From positions 1,883,001 through 1,947,000 of the forward strand of contig NZ_CP020038.1 in the NCBI RefSeq assembly GCF_002157225.2: DNA of 64,000 nt. Direction: 5' to 3'. The translations under genes were made by a program, and so were the position numbers. Source of the DNA: Agarilytica rhodophyticola. Lineage in GTDB: Bacteria; Pseudomonadota; Gammaproteobacteria; Pseudomonadales; Cellvibrionaceae. Below the pieces are notes generated by a model. It saw only the letters and a list, made by a program, of their open reading frames with translations, ran no database searches and was not told where the DNA came from. Position 1 is the stretch's first letter, and the number at the start of each line of letters is the position of its first letter. Of this stretch, positions 38,893 to 47,410 are shown piece by piece.

Positions 38893-39180
38893 ATGAAAAT
38901 GACTAACGAATGTGTGGAAAATGTAATCAAACAGAATATTGTAGATATACGCCGATACTTTGAAGGAAATATCCACGACAAATGCGAGGTAGAAAAGGCG
39001 TTAAAAATAACGCTGCTAGAAATTATTCGCTCGTATCACCGTTTTTCCGGAGAGGTTGCCATCAACACTTGGTTATTGAATATTGCACGCCAAGTGCTTG
39101 AGGGTGGCGCAAAAAATTATACAAAAGCTAGGTTAAATCAACAAAAAATTCACCAAGTAAAAGAAAATGGCGAACAATAG
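38893..39180 (+). CDS. Sigma-factor region-2-like stub protein
   Basis: A 95-residue protein. The central part (EVEKALKITLLEIIRSYHRFSGEVAINTWLLNIARQVLEGGAKNY) follows the region 2 pattern of ECF sigma factors, where F-x-G-x-x-x-x-x-T-W-L-x-x-I-A-R/x-N/x marks helices 2.3-2.4. The region 4 helix-turn-helix is absent: the protein ends 30 residues later in a charged tail. It could be a truncated sigma factor or a short regulator that binds core RNA polymerase. No ribosome binding site is seen before the ATG. It is followed by a small hypothetical gene 69 bases away on the same strand. Confidence 0.5.
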   Translation: MKMTNECVENVIKQNIVDIRRYFEGNIHDKCEVEKALKITLLEIIRSYHRFSGEVAINTWLLNIARQVLEGGAKNYTKARLNQQKIHQVKENGEQ

Positions 39181-39249
39181 ATGTTTAATGTGTCACTACA
39201 CTATAAGGTAAGTAAGTCTTTAATTTGTTTTACAGAGTGATACCTAACT

Positions 39250-39555
39250 ATGAAAGAAGCCGATCCCCCACAAAAACCTGATATAGCCCCTGTTTCAGTG
39301 TCTATTGAGCGCATTCTCCCATGTCGAAAGGGATATCAATTTATTGATGGCTTTTGCTACGAATCAGAAGAAGCGACGTATCATGCGTATGCGGATGCGA
39401 GAACCCGTTTGGAGGTTGTATTTGAACATGCTGACTACATTGTGGATTTATATATCCTTGAGGAGTGTCGAGACACATTTTACCTCTCGGAACTTGGCTA
39501 CCGTTCATTGATCAGACAAAAGAATATTCAGCAGGCCTATCGCCCAGAAATTTAA
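39250..39555 (+). CDS. Small hypothetical protein
   Basis: A 101-residue acidic protein with a Pro-rich N-terminus, a C-x10-C pair (ILPCRKGYQFIDGFCYES) and a helical C-terminal half. No signal peptide or family recognised. It follows the sigma-like stub on the same strand and could be co-transcribed; a partner role is only a guess from position. Confidence 0.5.
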   Translation: MKEADPPQKPDIAPVSVSIERILPCRKGYQFIDGFCYESEEATYHAYADARTRLEVVFEHADYIVDLYILEECRDTFYLSELGYRSLIRQKNIQQAYRPEI

Positions 39556-40067
39556 CCATGAGTTTTATCTCAAAGGCATAACGCACCACTAATATGCCAG
39601 TGTTTTTAGGCCACATTTTCTATCTCACCATTTCCTGTGGCTTTTTTTACTTCTTGTTAACCTAGTATGTGTCGATATGGTTCTGCTATACCCAGGGCCG
39701 ATCGTTGAAGGATGAGTTTGGATTGTCCTGGTAACTGAGAGGTGTACTTGAATAATGGTCTTTCGTCTCTTACAGCTTTTGTTTTAGATGACGGAATACC
39801 GCTACTAGCTTAACATCATTCTGATGCGTAATACTTAAACTTATTCTAGCCGAGCTAGCCGCTTTTTTATGTGGAAATAAAGCTTATAAATAATCTTAAG
39901 TTATTGATTTTATTTTATATATTTTTAAGTTATATGTTATTTTGTTTAGTGTGTTTAGTATTCTATTTGTCTTTTAATTAGCCGCGAAGACCACTAATTT
40001 TCTCCATTCTGAGTAAGGTTTGCGTATTTCTTTTTGGGTAGCCATTGTCCTTAAAAAACCGTTATAA

Positions 40068-40125
40068 AAGTCCGTCGCTAAGTTATTGATTTATAAAGAA
40101 ATAATTTTTCGCCATCGACGGACTT
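40068..40125. repeat. Perfect 10-bp inverted repeat AAGTCCGTCG
   Basis: AAGTCCGTCG at 40068-40077 and its reverse complement at 40116-40125, separated by 38 AT-rich bases. Two more AAGTCCG copies lie within the next 100 bases. Confidence 0.6.
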
Positions 40126-40264
40126 CGAAAGTGGTGCTTAGTAGAGTGAGAGAGAATATAGGCTAAGACAGAGAATTTGATGCTATGAAGTCCGGGATTA
40201 AAAAATAGCCGAAGTCCGCAAACCCTTGCCGTTACTGGGCTGTAGCGCGGCGTACAGCCATAAA

Positions 40265-40293
40265 AAAAGCCAACCTGATAGGGGTTGGCTTTT
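40265..40293. terminator. Bidirectional terminator hairpin
   Basis: AAAAGCCAACC and GGTTGGCTTTT pair perfectly (11 bp) around a 7-base loop. T-runs follow in both directions: four T on the plus strand, seven on the minus strand. It could end transcription of the minus-strand effector operon, although its last clear gene stops about 800 bases away. Confidence 0.65.
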
Positions 40294-40299
40294 ATCTAT

Positions 40300-40317
40300 T
40301 GGTGGAGGGGCGGGAAC
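40300..40317 (-). repeat. tRNA 3'-end-like fragment, possible attachment site
   Basis: Read on the minus strand this is TTCCCGCCCCTCCACCA, like the acceptor/T-stem 3' end of a tRNA including CCA. No tRNA body is present to its right on the plus-strand map, so it looks like a copy left by site-specific integration. It sits beside a terminator and a direct repeat. Confidence 0.35.
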
Positions 40318-40756
40318 TCGGTTCAAACCCTTTCTATGATGTATTTGGGCTTAGCGGTAAGTCCTAGTAAGTAGCGGTAAAACCCATAGAGGCTCACTTT
40401 TCGCCTCAGTATATGTCTTTTTGATATATGCTCGATAGGTAGTTATCGTCAGAATGATATTCGATTGAATGATAGAATTAAATTATTGTACTAAGTCTGA
40501 GTACAAGACAAAGCCTTTAGCATATAGAAAAAGCATCGCTTTCAGTGTTATCAATACTTTCAGTCTTGATAGTGATCAAAGCGTGGTGAAAACAATCTAA
40601 ACCATAACGAAAAAGACTTTTGAGGCGTATTCCAATTTCCTTGGAACCCGCTTTATCTTGGCTACCATGATGATATAGAGATCTCTCTTGATGAATTCAA
40701 CAATGATGAGAATTATGGCAGCCAGGCGCATTCGCCAGAAAAAATGCTGGTAGGTG

Positions 40757-41062
40757 TTAACGTCTTCTGAGTTGGTCTATCCAGTACTTACAATTATGAT
40801 ATTCGGGGAGCCGTCCTTGACGAATTCGTTCAAGCTGTCTATCTACAGCTGGTACTAAATGAGGGGAAACGCATTTTACCTCTCTTCCTTGTTTTTGTAT
40901 TTGTGATATTTTTTGAGTTTTATGACGGTCTGAATAGAGATTTTTTTTCATTGCATAATTTACCGTGCAACAAGGCCGTTGGTGTTTATAGTTCCCTTTT
41001 GTTACAAGCAGAAACTTAGCTAAAGGTAACGAAGGGGTGCTTCTTCCATCCAGCGCAGACAA
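40757..41062 (-). CDS. Doubtful hypothetical protein
   Basis: A 101-codon frame from a TTG with no ribosome binding site, downstream of the effector operon on the same strand. The C-terminal part (LVPAVDRQLERIRQGRLPEYHNCKYWIDQLRRR) looks more protein-like than the first half, so this may be the 3' remnant of a longer gene. Confidence 0.25.
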   Translation of the reverse strand: MSALDGRSTPSLPLAKFLLVTKGNYKHQRPCCTVNYAMKKNLYSDRHKTQKISQIQKQGREVKCVSPHLVPAVDRQLERIRQGRLPEYHNCKYWIDQLRRR

Positions 41063-41103
41063 TGATTTGAGTCGTTTGAGATGAAATAGGTAAGGTGTAT
41101 ATT

Positions 41104-41703
41104 TTACTGTTTTTTTTCTTCAATAACGTCAATAGGTTCAAGGTTAAGATTGCTTAAGTCTGGCTTGGCATCGCTAAGAGCACTAACTAAATCTTCATTG
41201 ATAAAATAATAAGTATCTCTTTCATTTACTCTGAAAAGAGGCGGAATAGACTTAATCTTTTCGCCACTGAGAACATATTTTCTCACTCGAATCACTTTGC
41301 CATCATCGGTATATTTAATGTCAGAATGATCTTTATCTAAGACATCAAACGTTCCCAGTGGATTAATATAAAAATAGTCGGATGCCGCAATGCGCCCTTT
41401 ATGATTTTCAATACTCACAGGAAGATACTCGCAGGCGTCACCACAGGCGTCTTTTATCGTTTCCATAACAGGTTGACTGACAATGACAGAAAGGTTCTTT
41501 GTCCCAATAAAATCGCTTAATACTCTACCCCCACGTTTTGGTGACATTTTTAGTACAACCGACTCATCCACTGGGTATTTCTGTGCGGCAGGTTTGCCTT
41601 TAGCGATTTGTGATGACAGCAAATAGATAGATTCCGGCGGGCGTTCAATAAAACAAAATTCTTCATCTTGGCGCTGGTTGGTTTTTAAACGATAGTATTT
41701 CAT
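41104..41703 (-). CDS. DUF1629/Imm11-like immunity protein of the AHH effector
   Basis: A 199-residue soluble protein. The layout (MKYYRLKTNQ start; LSDFIGTKNLSVIVSQPVMETI; EYLPVSIENHKG; YFYINPLGTFDVLD; a C-terminal VNERDTYYFINEDL) follows the DUF1629/Imm11 pattern seen in antidotes of Myxococcus-type and type VI effectors. Its ATG overlaps the stop codon of the AHH toxin gene by 4 bases, which strongly suggests it is the cognate antidote. It is only distantly similar to the two Imm11-like proteins near 32-33 kb. Confidence 0.8.
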   Translation of the reverse strand: MKYYRLKTNQRQDEEFCFIERPPESIYLLSSQIAKGKPAAQKYPVDESVVLKMSPKRGGRVLSDFIGTKNLSVIVSQPVMETIKDACGDACEYLPVSIENHKGRIAASDYFYINPLGTFDVLDKDHSDIKYTDDGKVIRVRKYVLSGEKIKSIPPLFRVNERDTYYFINEDLVSALSDAKPDLSNLNLEPIDVIEEKKQ

Positions 41704-42611
41704 TCGCGATTCCCTGCAGTGTTCAGTTTGGCTATTTTATCTAAAGAACGTCCACCTTCGGATTTTAGTATCATTTCAAGAAGCATATCAGAGAGATCTT
41801 CTAATCTAGTTTTATCCAGCTTAAAGTCAGGCGCTTTACACTCTTCTTCAGTCGCATTCTCAATAATATCTCGGTAATTCACAATGATATCTTCTAAACC
41901 ATCATCAATTTCATCCACCATCTTGTTGTAAACAGGGTGGTTTTGACATTCTGCTTTTAGCTCTGGAGCATCCCCCTCCATCAATTGAATATGACGAGGC
42001 ATATCCAGGATTTCCCCTACTTCTTTGTCCATGGGCATCATCAACATATTGCGTTTGTGGTTAATATTATATTTGGCTTCCAACAAACCCTTTTCTATGA
42101 ATTGCGCCACGTCTGCAGGTTCACTAGTAATAGCATTTTTAAAAGTGCTCTTTGTAATTAAATGGTGAGCTTGGTTCCAATAAGGCCAAGTGGCCTTGGT
42201 AAAATTCTTACCTTGTTTAACAGTAGCCTTTTTTCCTTTAGTATTCTTTCGCTCTATATCGCCTTGGGTTGGCCCGTCTACGTCCCAGTCTCCTTTTCGC
42301 GGTTTGGGTATCTTGGTGCAGTAATAGGCGGGAAACATTCCGCCAGAAGACGTCGGATATACTGACGTGGTGACGCCTTCGTCAGCAATATGCGCTAGTA
42401 GTTTATTGTAGGAATGAAGGTATTTTTTAATATCTTTATTGTCGCGTGCTTGTTCAACACCTTGATAGCGAAAATTACAAGTGTGCTTACGACCAAAGTT
42501 TTGGTGCGTTGCTTTATCATGCCCCGTTAAACACGCACCTCCCTCAGTACCTTCTTTACTAACATGTTTTGAGTCTTCATCGACAATCCAATGATCCTGT
42601 TGTTTACCCAT
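41700..42611 (-). CDS. AHH-family nuclease effector
   Basis: A 303-residue protein with an AHH nuclease domain: Q-A-H-H-L-I-T (Ala148-His149-His150) followed by the second family block YNINHKRNMLMMP (181-193), an MPRHIQL motif and a later HPVYNKMV. AHH domains are HNH-like DNases found as toxins in RHS, two-partner and type VI systems. The N-terminal 140 residues contain a Cys/His-rich stretch (GGACLTGHDKATHQNFGRKHTC) and a Pro-rich segment, not a PAAR or RHS shell, and there is no signal peptide, so delivery must use a separate carrier. It lies between the ketoacyl-synthase-like gene (13 bases upstream) and the Imm11-like gene (4-base overlap). Confidence 0.85.
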   Translation of the reverse strand: MGKQQDHWIVDEDSKHVSKEGTEGGACLTGHDKATHQNFGRKHTCNFRYQGVEQARDNKDIKKYLHSYNKLLAHIADEGVTTSVYPTSSGGMFPAYYCTKIPKPRKGDWDVDGPTQGDIERKNTKGKKATVKQGKNFTKATWPYWNQAHHLITKSTFKNAITSEPADVAQFIEKGLLEAKYNINHKRNMLMMPMDKEVGEILDMPRHIQLMEGDAPELKAECQNHPVYNKMVDEIDDGLEDIIVNYRDIIENATEEECKAPDFKLDKTRLEDLSDMLLEMILKSEGGRSLDKIAKLNTAGNRE

Positions 42612-42624
42612 AAACTCTCTCTCC

Positions 42625-43710
42625 TCAGGCAGACTCGCCGATTAAAATAACACCCACATCACCATTTTCTGCAACGGTACAAACCAGTGCAACATTCGAT
42701 TGAGCATAACGGCGTCGAAAGCTTTGATTGGCGAGACAAAGATGGGCTATCCCTCCAGCTGCACCAATGTCTCCCCAGGACGTCGCCGACACGACTTCCT
42801 GGCACTGCTCAATATCAATACCTTTATGCATTTTTAAAACTACTTGAGTCATTCCCCATATAACGGAACGCCATTCTTCACCGTTAATATCTAAATAAAT
42901 ATTTCCTACAAAGACATGATCAGCCATAACGGACAACGTTTCAATAATGCTATTGGCTAGCAGACGACTGATTGTATTGGCTTCTAAAGTGCGCCACCGC
43001 TCTTTTTCGATGTCACCATCAAATGCTTTATATATCGAGTTATAGATCACTATGGAGGGTGACGAATCTTTTCTGGGTTCGAGGAGTATTGCCGCAGCGG
43101 CTTCGCCGGGGATCAAACCTACGGGATTGTTAGGTGTTTTTATACGCTCTTGTGCAATCAAACTGTCGAGGTATAAAGGTTCTAACAGGGAATCCACTGC
43201 GACACACAATAACTGCTCAAAATAGCCCTGTGCCAATGTTCGAGTTATCGCACGTATTGCTCGTGCTGAACCACTGGAACCAACGACATAAAACCCATTG
43301 TCTGGCGATGATAGTGGCTGCTGAAGTGATTTTGCCAATGGCGCTACAAGTGTTTTTTTGAAAATACTCACTAGCTCGCCTTCAGGCCATAAATATAATT
43401 CTGCGACATCTGGCAACACCCAAATGACAGGCATATTAGCCCAGTTAATGGCTTTATTTTTAGCATTTACTAACACATCGTTTAGCGCCCGGTCTGCAAG
43501 CCGTGCCCAACGTGCTGTTTGAATAAAGCCGCCGGTGACTAACGGAATTGGTGAGCCGACAATAGGGGCTTCCAATTCATCTTCATCAAAGGTATTCACA
43601 CCTTCGATACCTTGAAAACGGGATATGCCGGCTCTTATGGAGGCTGAACTATCTAATGCACTTGGACCTACACTTGAAACTAGGCCGATACTTGAAATGA
43701 CACAACTCAT
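42625..43710 (-). CDS. Ketoacyl-synthase-fold protein lacking catalytic residues
   Basis: A 361-residue protein with thiolase/ketosynthase fold marks: ISSIGLVSSVG at the N-terminus, the nucleophile-loop equivalent YVVGSSGSARAIRA (around 141-153), GLIPGEAAAAILLEP and a SWGDIGAAGGIAHLCLA segment. In active enzymes the loop has a Cys before the SSS and the last segment reads NIGHxEAAAG; here the Cys is Ser/Gly and the His is absent. It should not condense acyl chains. Proteins of this kind are known beside type VI auxiliary effectors and may act as adaptor or chaperone; that role is inference. It is second in the minus-strand effector operon. Confidence 0.75.
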   Translation of the reverse strand: MSCVISSIGLVSSVGPSALDSSASIRAGISRFQGIEGVNTFDEDELEAPIVGSPIPLVTGGFIQTARWARLADRALNDVLVNAKNKAINWANMPVIWVLPDVAELYLWPEGELVSIFKKTLVAPLAKSLQQPLSSPDNGFYVVGSSGSARAIRAITRTLAQGYFEQLLCVAVDSLLEPLYLDSLIAQERIKTPNNPVGLIPGEAAAAILLEPRKDSSPSIVIYNSIYKAFDGDIEKERWRTLEANTISRLLANSIIETLSVMADHVFVGNIYLDINGEEWRSVIWGMTQVVLKMHKGIDIEQCQEVVSATSWGDIGAAGGIAHLCLANQSFRRRYAQSNVALVCTVAENGDVGVILIGESA

Positions 43711-43720
43711 GAAGACCTCT

Positions 43721-44521
43721 CTATGGCTTTTGAAAACTAAAAGAGCGACGGGAATCGATGTGAAGCCATGCGCCCGGTGGAGGCTCTGGCACGCTGCAAG
43801 ATGCCAGAGCCGTTTTGGGCGCTAAAGCATATTCTGGGTAGGTAGCAATGCCTTGCATTCTGGCGAGTTGAACTAAAGCTATAATTTCAATGGAAACATG
43901 CGCGAGTATAATGGCTTCATCTTGCGTGCCTGCATACATATCACCGCCATCTACATAATGGTCTTTATAAGCATCTATAAGAAATTCCAGCACTTCATGA
44001 AAAGCATCACCATCTTTTTCCAACAACGCCATAAGCACGGTATATCGGTGATCTGGGTTATCGGCATGTAACGCTTCAAACTCCTCTAATAGGTCTTGAA
44101 TGTCCTCTTGATTTTTTCTTAACCCAAAGACATCCATGAGAATACGACAGTATAGGTAATCTTCTTCATACTCTATGCGCGAATTAATTTTCCTGGGAGA
44201 CAGCTGTGCGAGCTTTTCCATTGCTGGAAAGTCTTGACAGCAAACCGCATCAAAAAATGTTGTGATCTTTGAGGCCGCAGGTTCTCCTGTATCGGCATTA
44301 GTTAAAAAATCTATCGAGGCTTGAACACCGAGTGTTAGCTTGCTAAACAATAGCTCACTGGAATTGCTGACCAAAAAATCCCCAATACCTTGCTGCCGGT
44401 AGAGCGCCATAATGCGATCAAAGTATTCTTGCTTGTAAGACGGCTGTTTAGCCATAGCATTTAGAATGTTTTCTAGAGTAATACTTACATTTTTCACCGC
44501 CAAGGGTAGATATTGAGACAT
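43721..44521 (-). CDS. Imm49-like immunity protein
   Basis: A 266-residue, mostly helical soluble protein at the head of the minus-strand operon. A helix-rich body (LGVQASIDFLTNADTGEPAASKITTFFDAVCCQDF, then YCRILMDVFGLRKNQEDIQDLLEEFEAL) and a HVSIEIIALVQLARMQGI segment near the end agree with the Imm49 family as I remember it. The last 40 residues are a Pro/Ser-rich tail. It is 10 bases ahead of the ketoacyl-synthase-like gene. With an Imm11-like antidote at the other end of the operon, two immunity genes flank one toxin; one may serve a lost toxin. Confidence 0.65.
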   Translation of the reverse strand: MSQYLPLAVKNVSITLENILNAMAKQPSYKQEYFDRIMALYRQQGIGDFLVSNSSELLFSKLTLGVQASIDFLTNADTGEPAASKITTFFDAVCCQDFPAMEKLAQLSPRKINSRIEYEEDYLYCRILMDVFGLRKNQEDIQDLLEEFEALHADNPDHRYTVLMALLEKDGDAFHEVLEFLIDAYKDHYVDGGDMYAGTQDEAIILAHVSIEIIALVQLARMQGIATYPEYALAPKTALASCSVPEPPPGAWLHIDSRRSFSFQKP

Positions 44522-44960
44522 AGGTAGCGTTATTCATTTAGAATTCTAGAGGGATATTACCATTAATAGTTTTTTTGTGCATTTGCAAATATCCTCCACA
44601 AGTATGTTAACACTTTTTTGCTCAGCGATTTTAAAAGGGGCCGCTTTGGTGATTATTTGCAACTCAAAAGATAACTTATGGCAAAAACTTCAATGACTGC
44701 ATTGGGCGATTTCTTGGCATATTAATCGGCCCGCCTTAATATCCGCTACCATCAGATTTTATCATTCTACTATTAAATCACATAATATCTATCAAAAGTG
44801 ACTGCTTTAATATTTCCTTAAGAATGACGTAAAAAATTTTAATTTGGCATATTTAACAAATAAAACTGTATTTCATTAAAATAAAATCTATGTCAAGATA
44901 ACGATGAAGAAAAATAAAATCCTTATAATTAAATATAATAGATATGGAGGTCGTATATTC
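44522..44960. other. AT-rich divergent intergenic region
   Basis: About 440 bases between the minus-strand effector operon and the plus-strand S1/P1 nuclease gene. Very AT-rich; promoters for both directions must lie here, but no box stands out. No attC site was found, so the left edge of the cassette array is unclear. Confidence 0.4.
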
Positions 44961-45914
44961 ATGACTACCTTTCTCTATATTGTCAAAATATTTTTTTTGC
45001 TTCCAAGAAAAATAAAATATAAAGTTTTTCTTATTAGTACTTTATTGTTTTCAAACTTTGTATACGCTTGGGGAGCTCTTGGTCACGAAAGTGTCTGTGA
45101 AATTGCCTATCAAGAACTGACTCCTTCTGCTAAACAGTCTGTAGATGAAATTCTTAGCAAAGAAACTGACTCTCGATTTAAAACTTTTCGGGATGCTTGT
45201 GTTTGGCCTGATTATATAGGTAAAGCTCAAGCGCAACGCAAACCAGAGCATTATATTAATGTGCCTCGTTACTGGCATTATATTAAATATGAAAATTGCG
45301 TAGATACTGATAGATGTCTTTTTACAGCTATTCGTAAAGATGAAAGTATACTAAGAGATAAAAAAGCAAGTAGTCAAGCCAAACTTGAAGCTCTTAAATT
45401 CCTTGGCCATTGGCTTGGCGATATTCATCAACCCCTTCATGTATCATTTAAAGATGATCGTGGAGGCAACGATATTGCATTGAAGAAAGGAATAGGATGT
45501 AGAAAAAAATTACATGCTGTTTGGGATACATGTATCCCGGAAGACGTTATGAAAGAAGAGGGTTTTAAAGTTAATTTAGATAACAGAGAATCCTTTGCTA
45601 AGAAATTGCATACAGAAATAACAGGAGAGCTAAGAAGTAAGTGGACTAAAAACATGAATCCTGCAATATGGGCTGATGAGTCTTTCAAAATCTCATTAAG
45701 TGAAGATACACAATATTGTATTAAAAAAGGAAAAGTTTGTTGGTACTCTAGCAACTCAGAAGAATACTATGAACATGCTGAAGGCAGTTCCGGAATAAAA
45801 GAGCTGATCCTATCCGGTAAGTATGAAGATCAATGGGGCGAAGTTGTTAAAGAAAGAATTCAGATGGGCGGTGTAAGGCTTGGTGCTTTACTAAATGATA
45901 TTTTTCAAGATTGA
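44961..45914 (+). CDS. Secreted S1/P1-family nuclease
   Basis: A 317-residue exported nuclease. A long basic-hydrophobic signal sequence ends at NFVYA, leaving mature N-terminal Trp (residue 37) followed by GALGHESVCEIAY; a free N-terminal Trp is a zinc ligand in this family. Other ligands are visible in order: Asp in DACVWPD, His in PEHYINV, FLGHWLGDIHQPLHV (two His and an Asp) and LHAVWD. The enzymes are trinuclear-zinc single-strand nucleases/3'-nucleotidases, mostly from fungi, plants and secreted bacterial proteins. The ATG at 44961 is chosen because GGAGG lies 10 bases upstream; an ATG at 44904 would add 19 residues. It is on the same strand as the cassettes that follow. Confidence 0.85.
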   Translation: MTTFLYIVKIFFLLPRKIKYKVFLISTLLFSNFVYAWGALGHESVCEIAYQELTPSAKQSVDEILSKETDSRFKTFRDACVWPDYIGKAQAQRKPEHYINVPRYWHYIKYENCVDTDRCLFTAIRKDESILRDKKASSQAKLEALKFLGHWLGDIHQPLHVSFKDDRGGNDIALKKGIGCRKKLHAVWDTCIPEDVMKEEGFKVNLDNRESFAKKLHTEITGELRSKWTKNMNPAIWADESFKISLSEDTQYCIKKGKVCWYSSNSEEYYEHAEGSSGIKELILSGKYEDQWGEVVKERIQMGGVRLGALLNDIFQD

Positions 45915-46058
45915 CCTCCTTTGGCATTGTTGCTGTTTATGGCTGTTATTCGCCCAAAGCTGACCTTGGCGCATAATGTTTCGTGAGATAACTCGTTCAA
46001 CAGTAGCACTATATGGTTATGTGTTTTGGTGGTAATTCTTTTAAATAAGGAGGTGGTT

Positions 46059-46886
46059 ATGAAGAAGATATGTAGGTTTGGTAGTTTGTTAATTGCTTTG
46101 TTGGTTGTCTCGGGGTGTACAAATTTATCAGCGGTCAGGCAATATTCTGAGACGGCAAATGGATCGCTTTCTATGGTTCCAGACGTTGTTGATGACTTTA
46201 CAAAGTCTTGCAAGCGCCGCGCCCACTTTCAGCCTAGCGGTAGTAAACCCAATTGTGAGAAAATAAAGGAGTCATCTGAACCATTAACTGAAGTTGTTTC
46301 TGTATTGCAAAAGTATACCCAGTCGTTGGGCAAGCTGGCCTCTGATGAAGTTGTTACATATACAGAAAACTTGGATTCTTTGGAGAAAGAGATAAATAGC
46401 CTTGAGAAGTTTGATAAGGAAAAAATATCTGCGGTTACTAGTATTGCCAAGTATTTATCTAAGCTAGCAACTGATGTGTACCGAAGAGACAAAGTTAAAG
46501 ATGCGATCCAGGAAAATAACCAGCATATAAAAGTTGTTACGAGCGTCTTAGCAGATATTATTAAAAATGATTATAAGTCTTTGCTAGAAACTGAAGGAGA
46601 AGCAGTTGGCAAATACTACAAGGAAATTAAAACCCAGCACTCTGTTAATGAGCCGCTTGCGGTAAAACTTGCCATGAAAGAGAAGGATGTTCATATGGAG
46701 GCTGTTGATGCTAAAAGTAAAGCTATAGCTCCCTTAACGGAACTTATAAAAAAAATCGGTACGGAGCACGACAAGTTAAACTCAAAGTCTGGCGAACTAG
46801 ATTCGAAAGAAGTTATTGAGTTGGTTAAATCTTACGTAGACGAAGCAAAACCTATATTGAAGCAAGTGAAACAAGCTTACAAATAA
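46059..46886 (+). CDS. Cassette lipoprotein, coiled-coil
   Basis: A 275-residue lipoprotein: signal peptide with lipobox VSGC (Cys about residue 20), then a long helical body with heptad-like Leu/Val/Ile spacing and many Lys/Glu, for example SLEKEINSLEKFDKEKI and AIAPLTELIKKIGTEHDKLNSK. The ATG at 46059 follows a strong AGGAGG at 6 bases; a longer frame opens 33 bases earlier without such a site. The mature protein should be anchored in the inner or outer membrane facing the periplasm. No family recognised. It lies 14 bases ahead of the 129-aa gene within one cassette, so the pair probably works together. Confidence 0.8.
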   Translation: MKKICRFGSLLIALLVVSGCTNLSAVRQYSETANGSLSMVPDVVDDFTKSCKRRAHFQPSGSKPNCEKIKESSEPLTEVVSVLQKYTQSLGKLASDEVVTYTENLDSLEKEINSLEKFDKEKISAVTSIAKYLSKLATDVYRRDKVKDAIQENNQHIKVVTSVLADIIKNDYKSLLETEGEAVGKYYKEIKTQHSVNEPLAVKLAMKEKDVHMEAVDAKSKAIAPLTELIKKIGTEHDKLNSKSGELDSKEVIELVKSYVDEAKPILKQVKQAYK

Positions 46887-46900
46887 TTAAGGAGAGATAA

Positions 46901-47290
46901 ATGACGACGCTAACGCCTGATGACGCAAGAGAAATTGCTAATTCACTAAGAAAACTATCGTCCGACTTGGGTGACTACAGATTTACTAACTGGAATTCAT
47001 TGTCCGAAGAAGAAAGGGGGCGTATAGAAAGTTTAGAGTGGACTTTACTAAACTACTCTTCTGACATGACCGCGACAGCTATTGAGATAGCCGCTGATAG
47101 TATTCAAGAAGAGGTTCAGCATATTAAGACTACTACCCAACATTTACAGAATGCTATCGATAGAGCGGAAAGTGTTAGAAAAGTAATTGGAGTCGCCACA
47201 AAAGCAGTAACTTTAGCTGCTTCAATTTCTACTGGAAATGTAACTGCAATTATAGAAAGTTCTGAAGGCCTGCTCGAAGAGTTTACATAA
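46901..47290 (+). CDS. Cassette protein, helical, unknown function
   Basis: A 129-residue soluble protein with AAGGAG before the ATG. It reads as helical throughout: TPDDAREIANSLRKLSSDLGD at the start, a long amphipathic helix SIQEEVQHIKTTTQHLQNAIDRAESVRK in the middle, then a more hydrophobic Ala/Val/Ile segment (VIGVATKAVTLAASISTGNVTAIIES) that could insert in or touch a membrane. No family recognised. The gene stop lies 5 bases before the R'' box of attC1. Confidence 0.7.
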   Translation: MTTLTPDDAREIANSLRKLSSDLGDYRFTNWNSLSEEERGRIESLEWTLLNYSSDMTATAIEIAADSIQEEVQHIKTTTQHLQNAIDRAESVRKVIGVATKAVTLAASISTGNVTAIIESSEGLLEEFT

Positions 47291-47294
47291 ACTC

Positions 47295-47403
47295 ACATAA
47301 CAATTGGCTCGAGTGGGACTTGCCTTCCGCAGTGCTCGTTTTGTGCTTGAATAGCTCAAAAGTAAGCTCCGCTACGGCAGGCCCCTCAGTCTGAGCGTTA
47401 ATG
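47295..47403 (+). repeat. attC1 recombination site
   Basis: About 109 bases between ACATAAC (R'', 47295-47301) and GCGTTAATG (R', GTTAATG at 47397). Inner arms GCTCGAGTGGGACTTGCC and GGCAGGCCCCTCAGTCTGAGC pair imperfectly, the normal asymmetric stem of an attC. Size and ends resemble long Vibrio-type repeats. Confidence 0.75.
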
Positions 47404-47410
47404 TCCGCTC

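Larger units (their letters stand above)
39556..40756. other. Gene-poor 1.2 kb with repeats and attachment-like sequence
   Basis: No gene is visible. The stretch holds an AAGTCCG-based inverted repeat (40068-40125) with further AAGTCCG copies near 40187 and 40213, a bidirectional hairpin (40265-40293), a tRNA-3'-end-like fragment (40300-40317) and a 9-bp direct repeat TAGCGGTAA (40352-40360 and 40372-40380). Together these suggest an old integration junction. Confidence 0.4.
46016..47396 (+). mobile_element. Integron gene cassette A (two genes)
   Basis: The cassette starts at GTTATGT (46016-46022) and ends at the R' box of attC1. The R'' box of attC1 is ACATAAC, the exact reverse complement of the cassette start, as expected when a circular cassette is inserted at the G/TT cut point. 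It carries a lipoprotein gene and a 129-aa protein gene in the normal orientation. Confidence 0.75.

Noticed and set aside
40200-40400. A complete tRNA gene
   Set aside because: Only a 3'-end-like fragment is present; no D or anticodon arm can be folded from the neighbouring bases.
45915-46015. Possible attC before cassette A (CGCCCAAAG/CTTGGCG hairpin)
   Set aside because: There is a hairpin, but R'' and R' boxes do not fit in position or orientation, so no site is listed.
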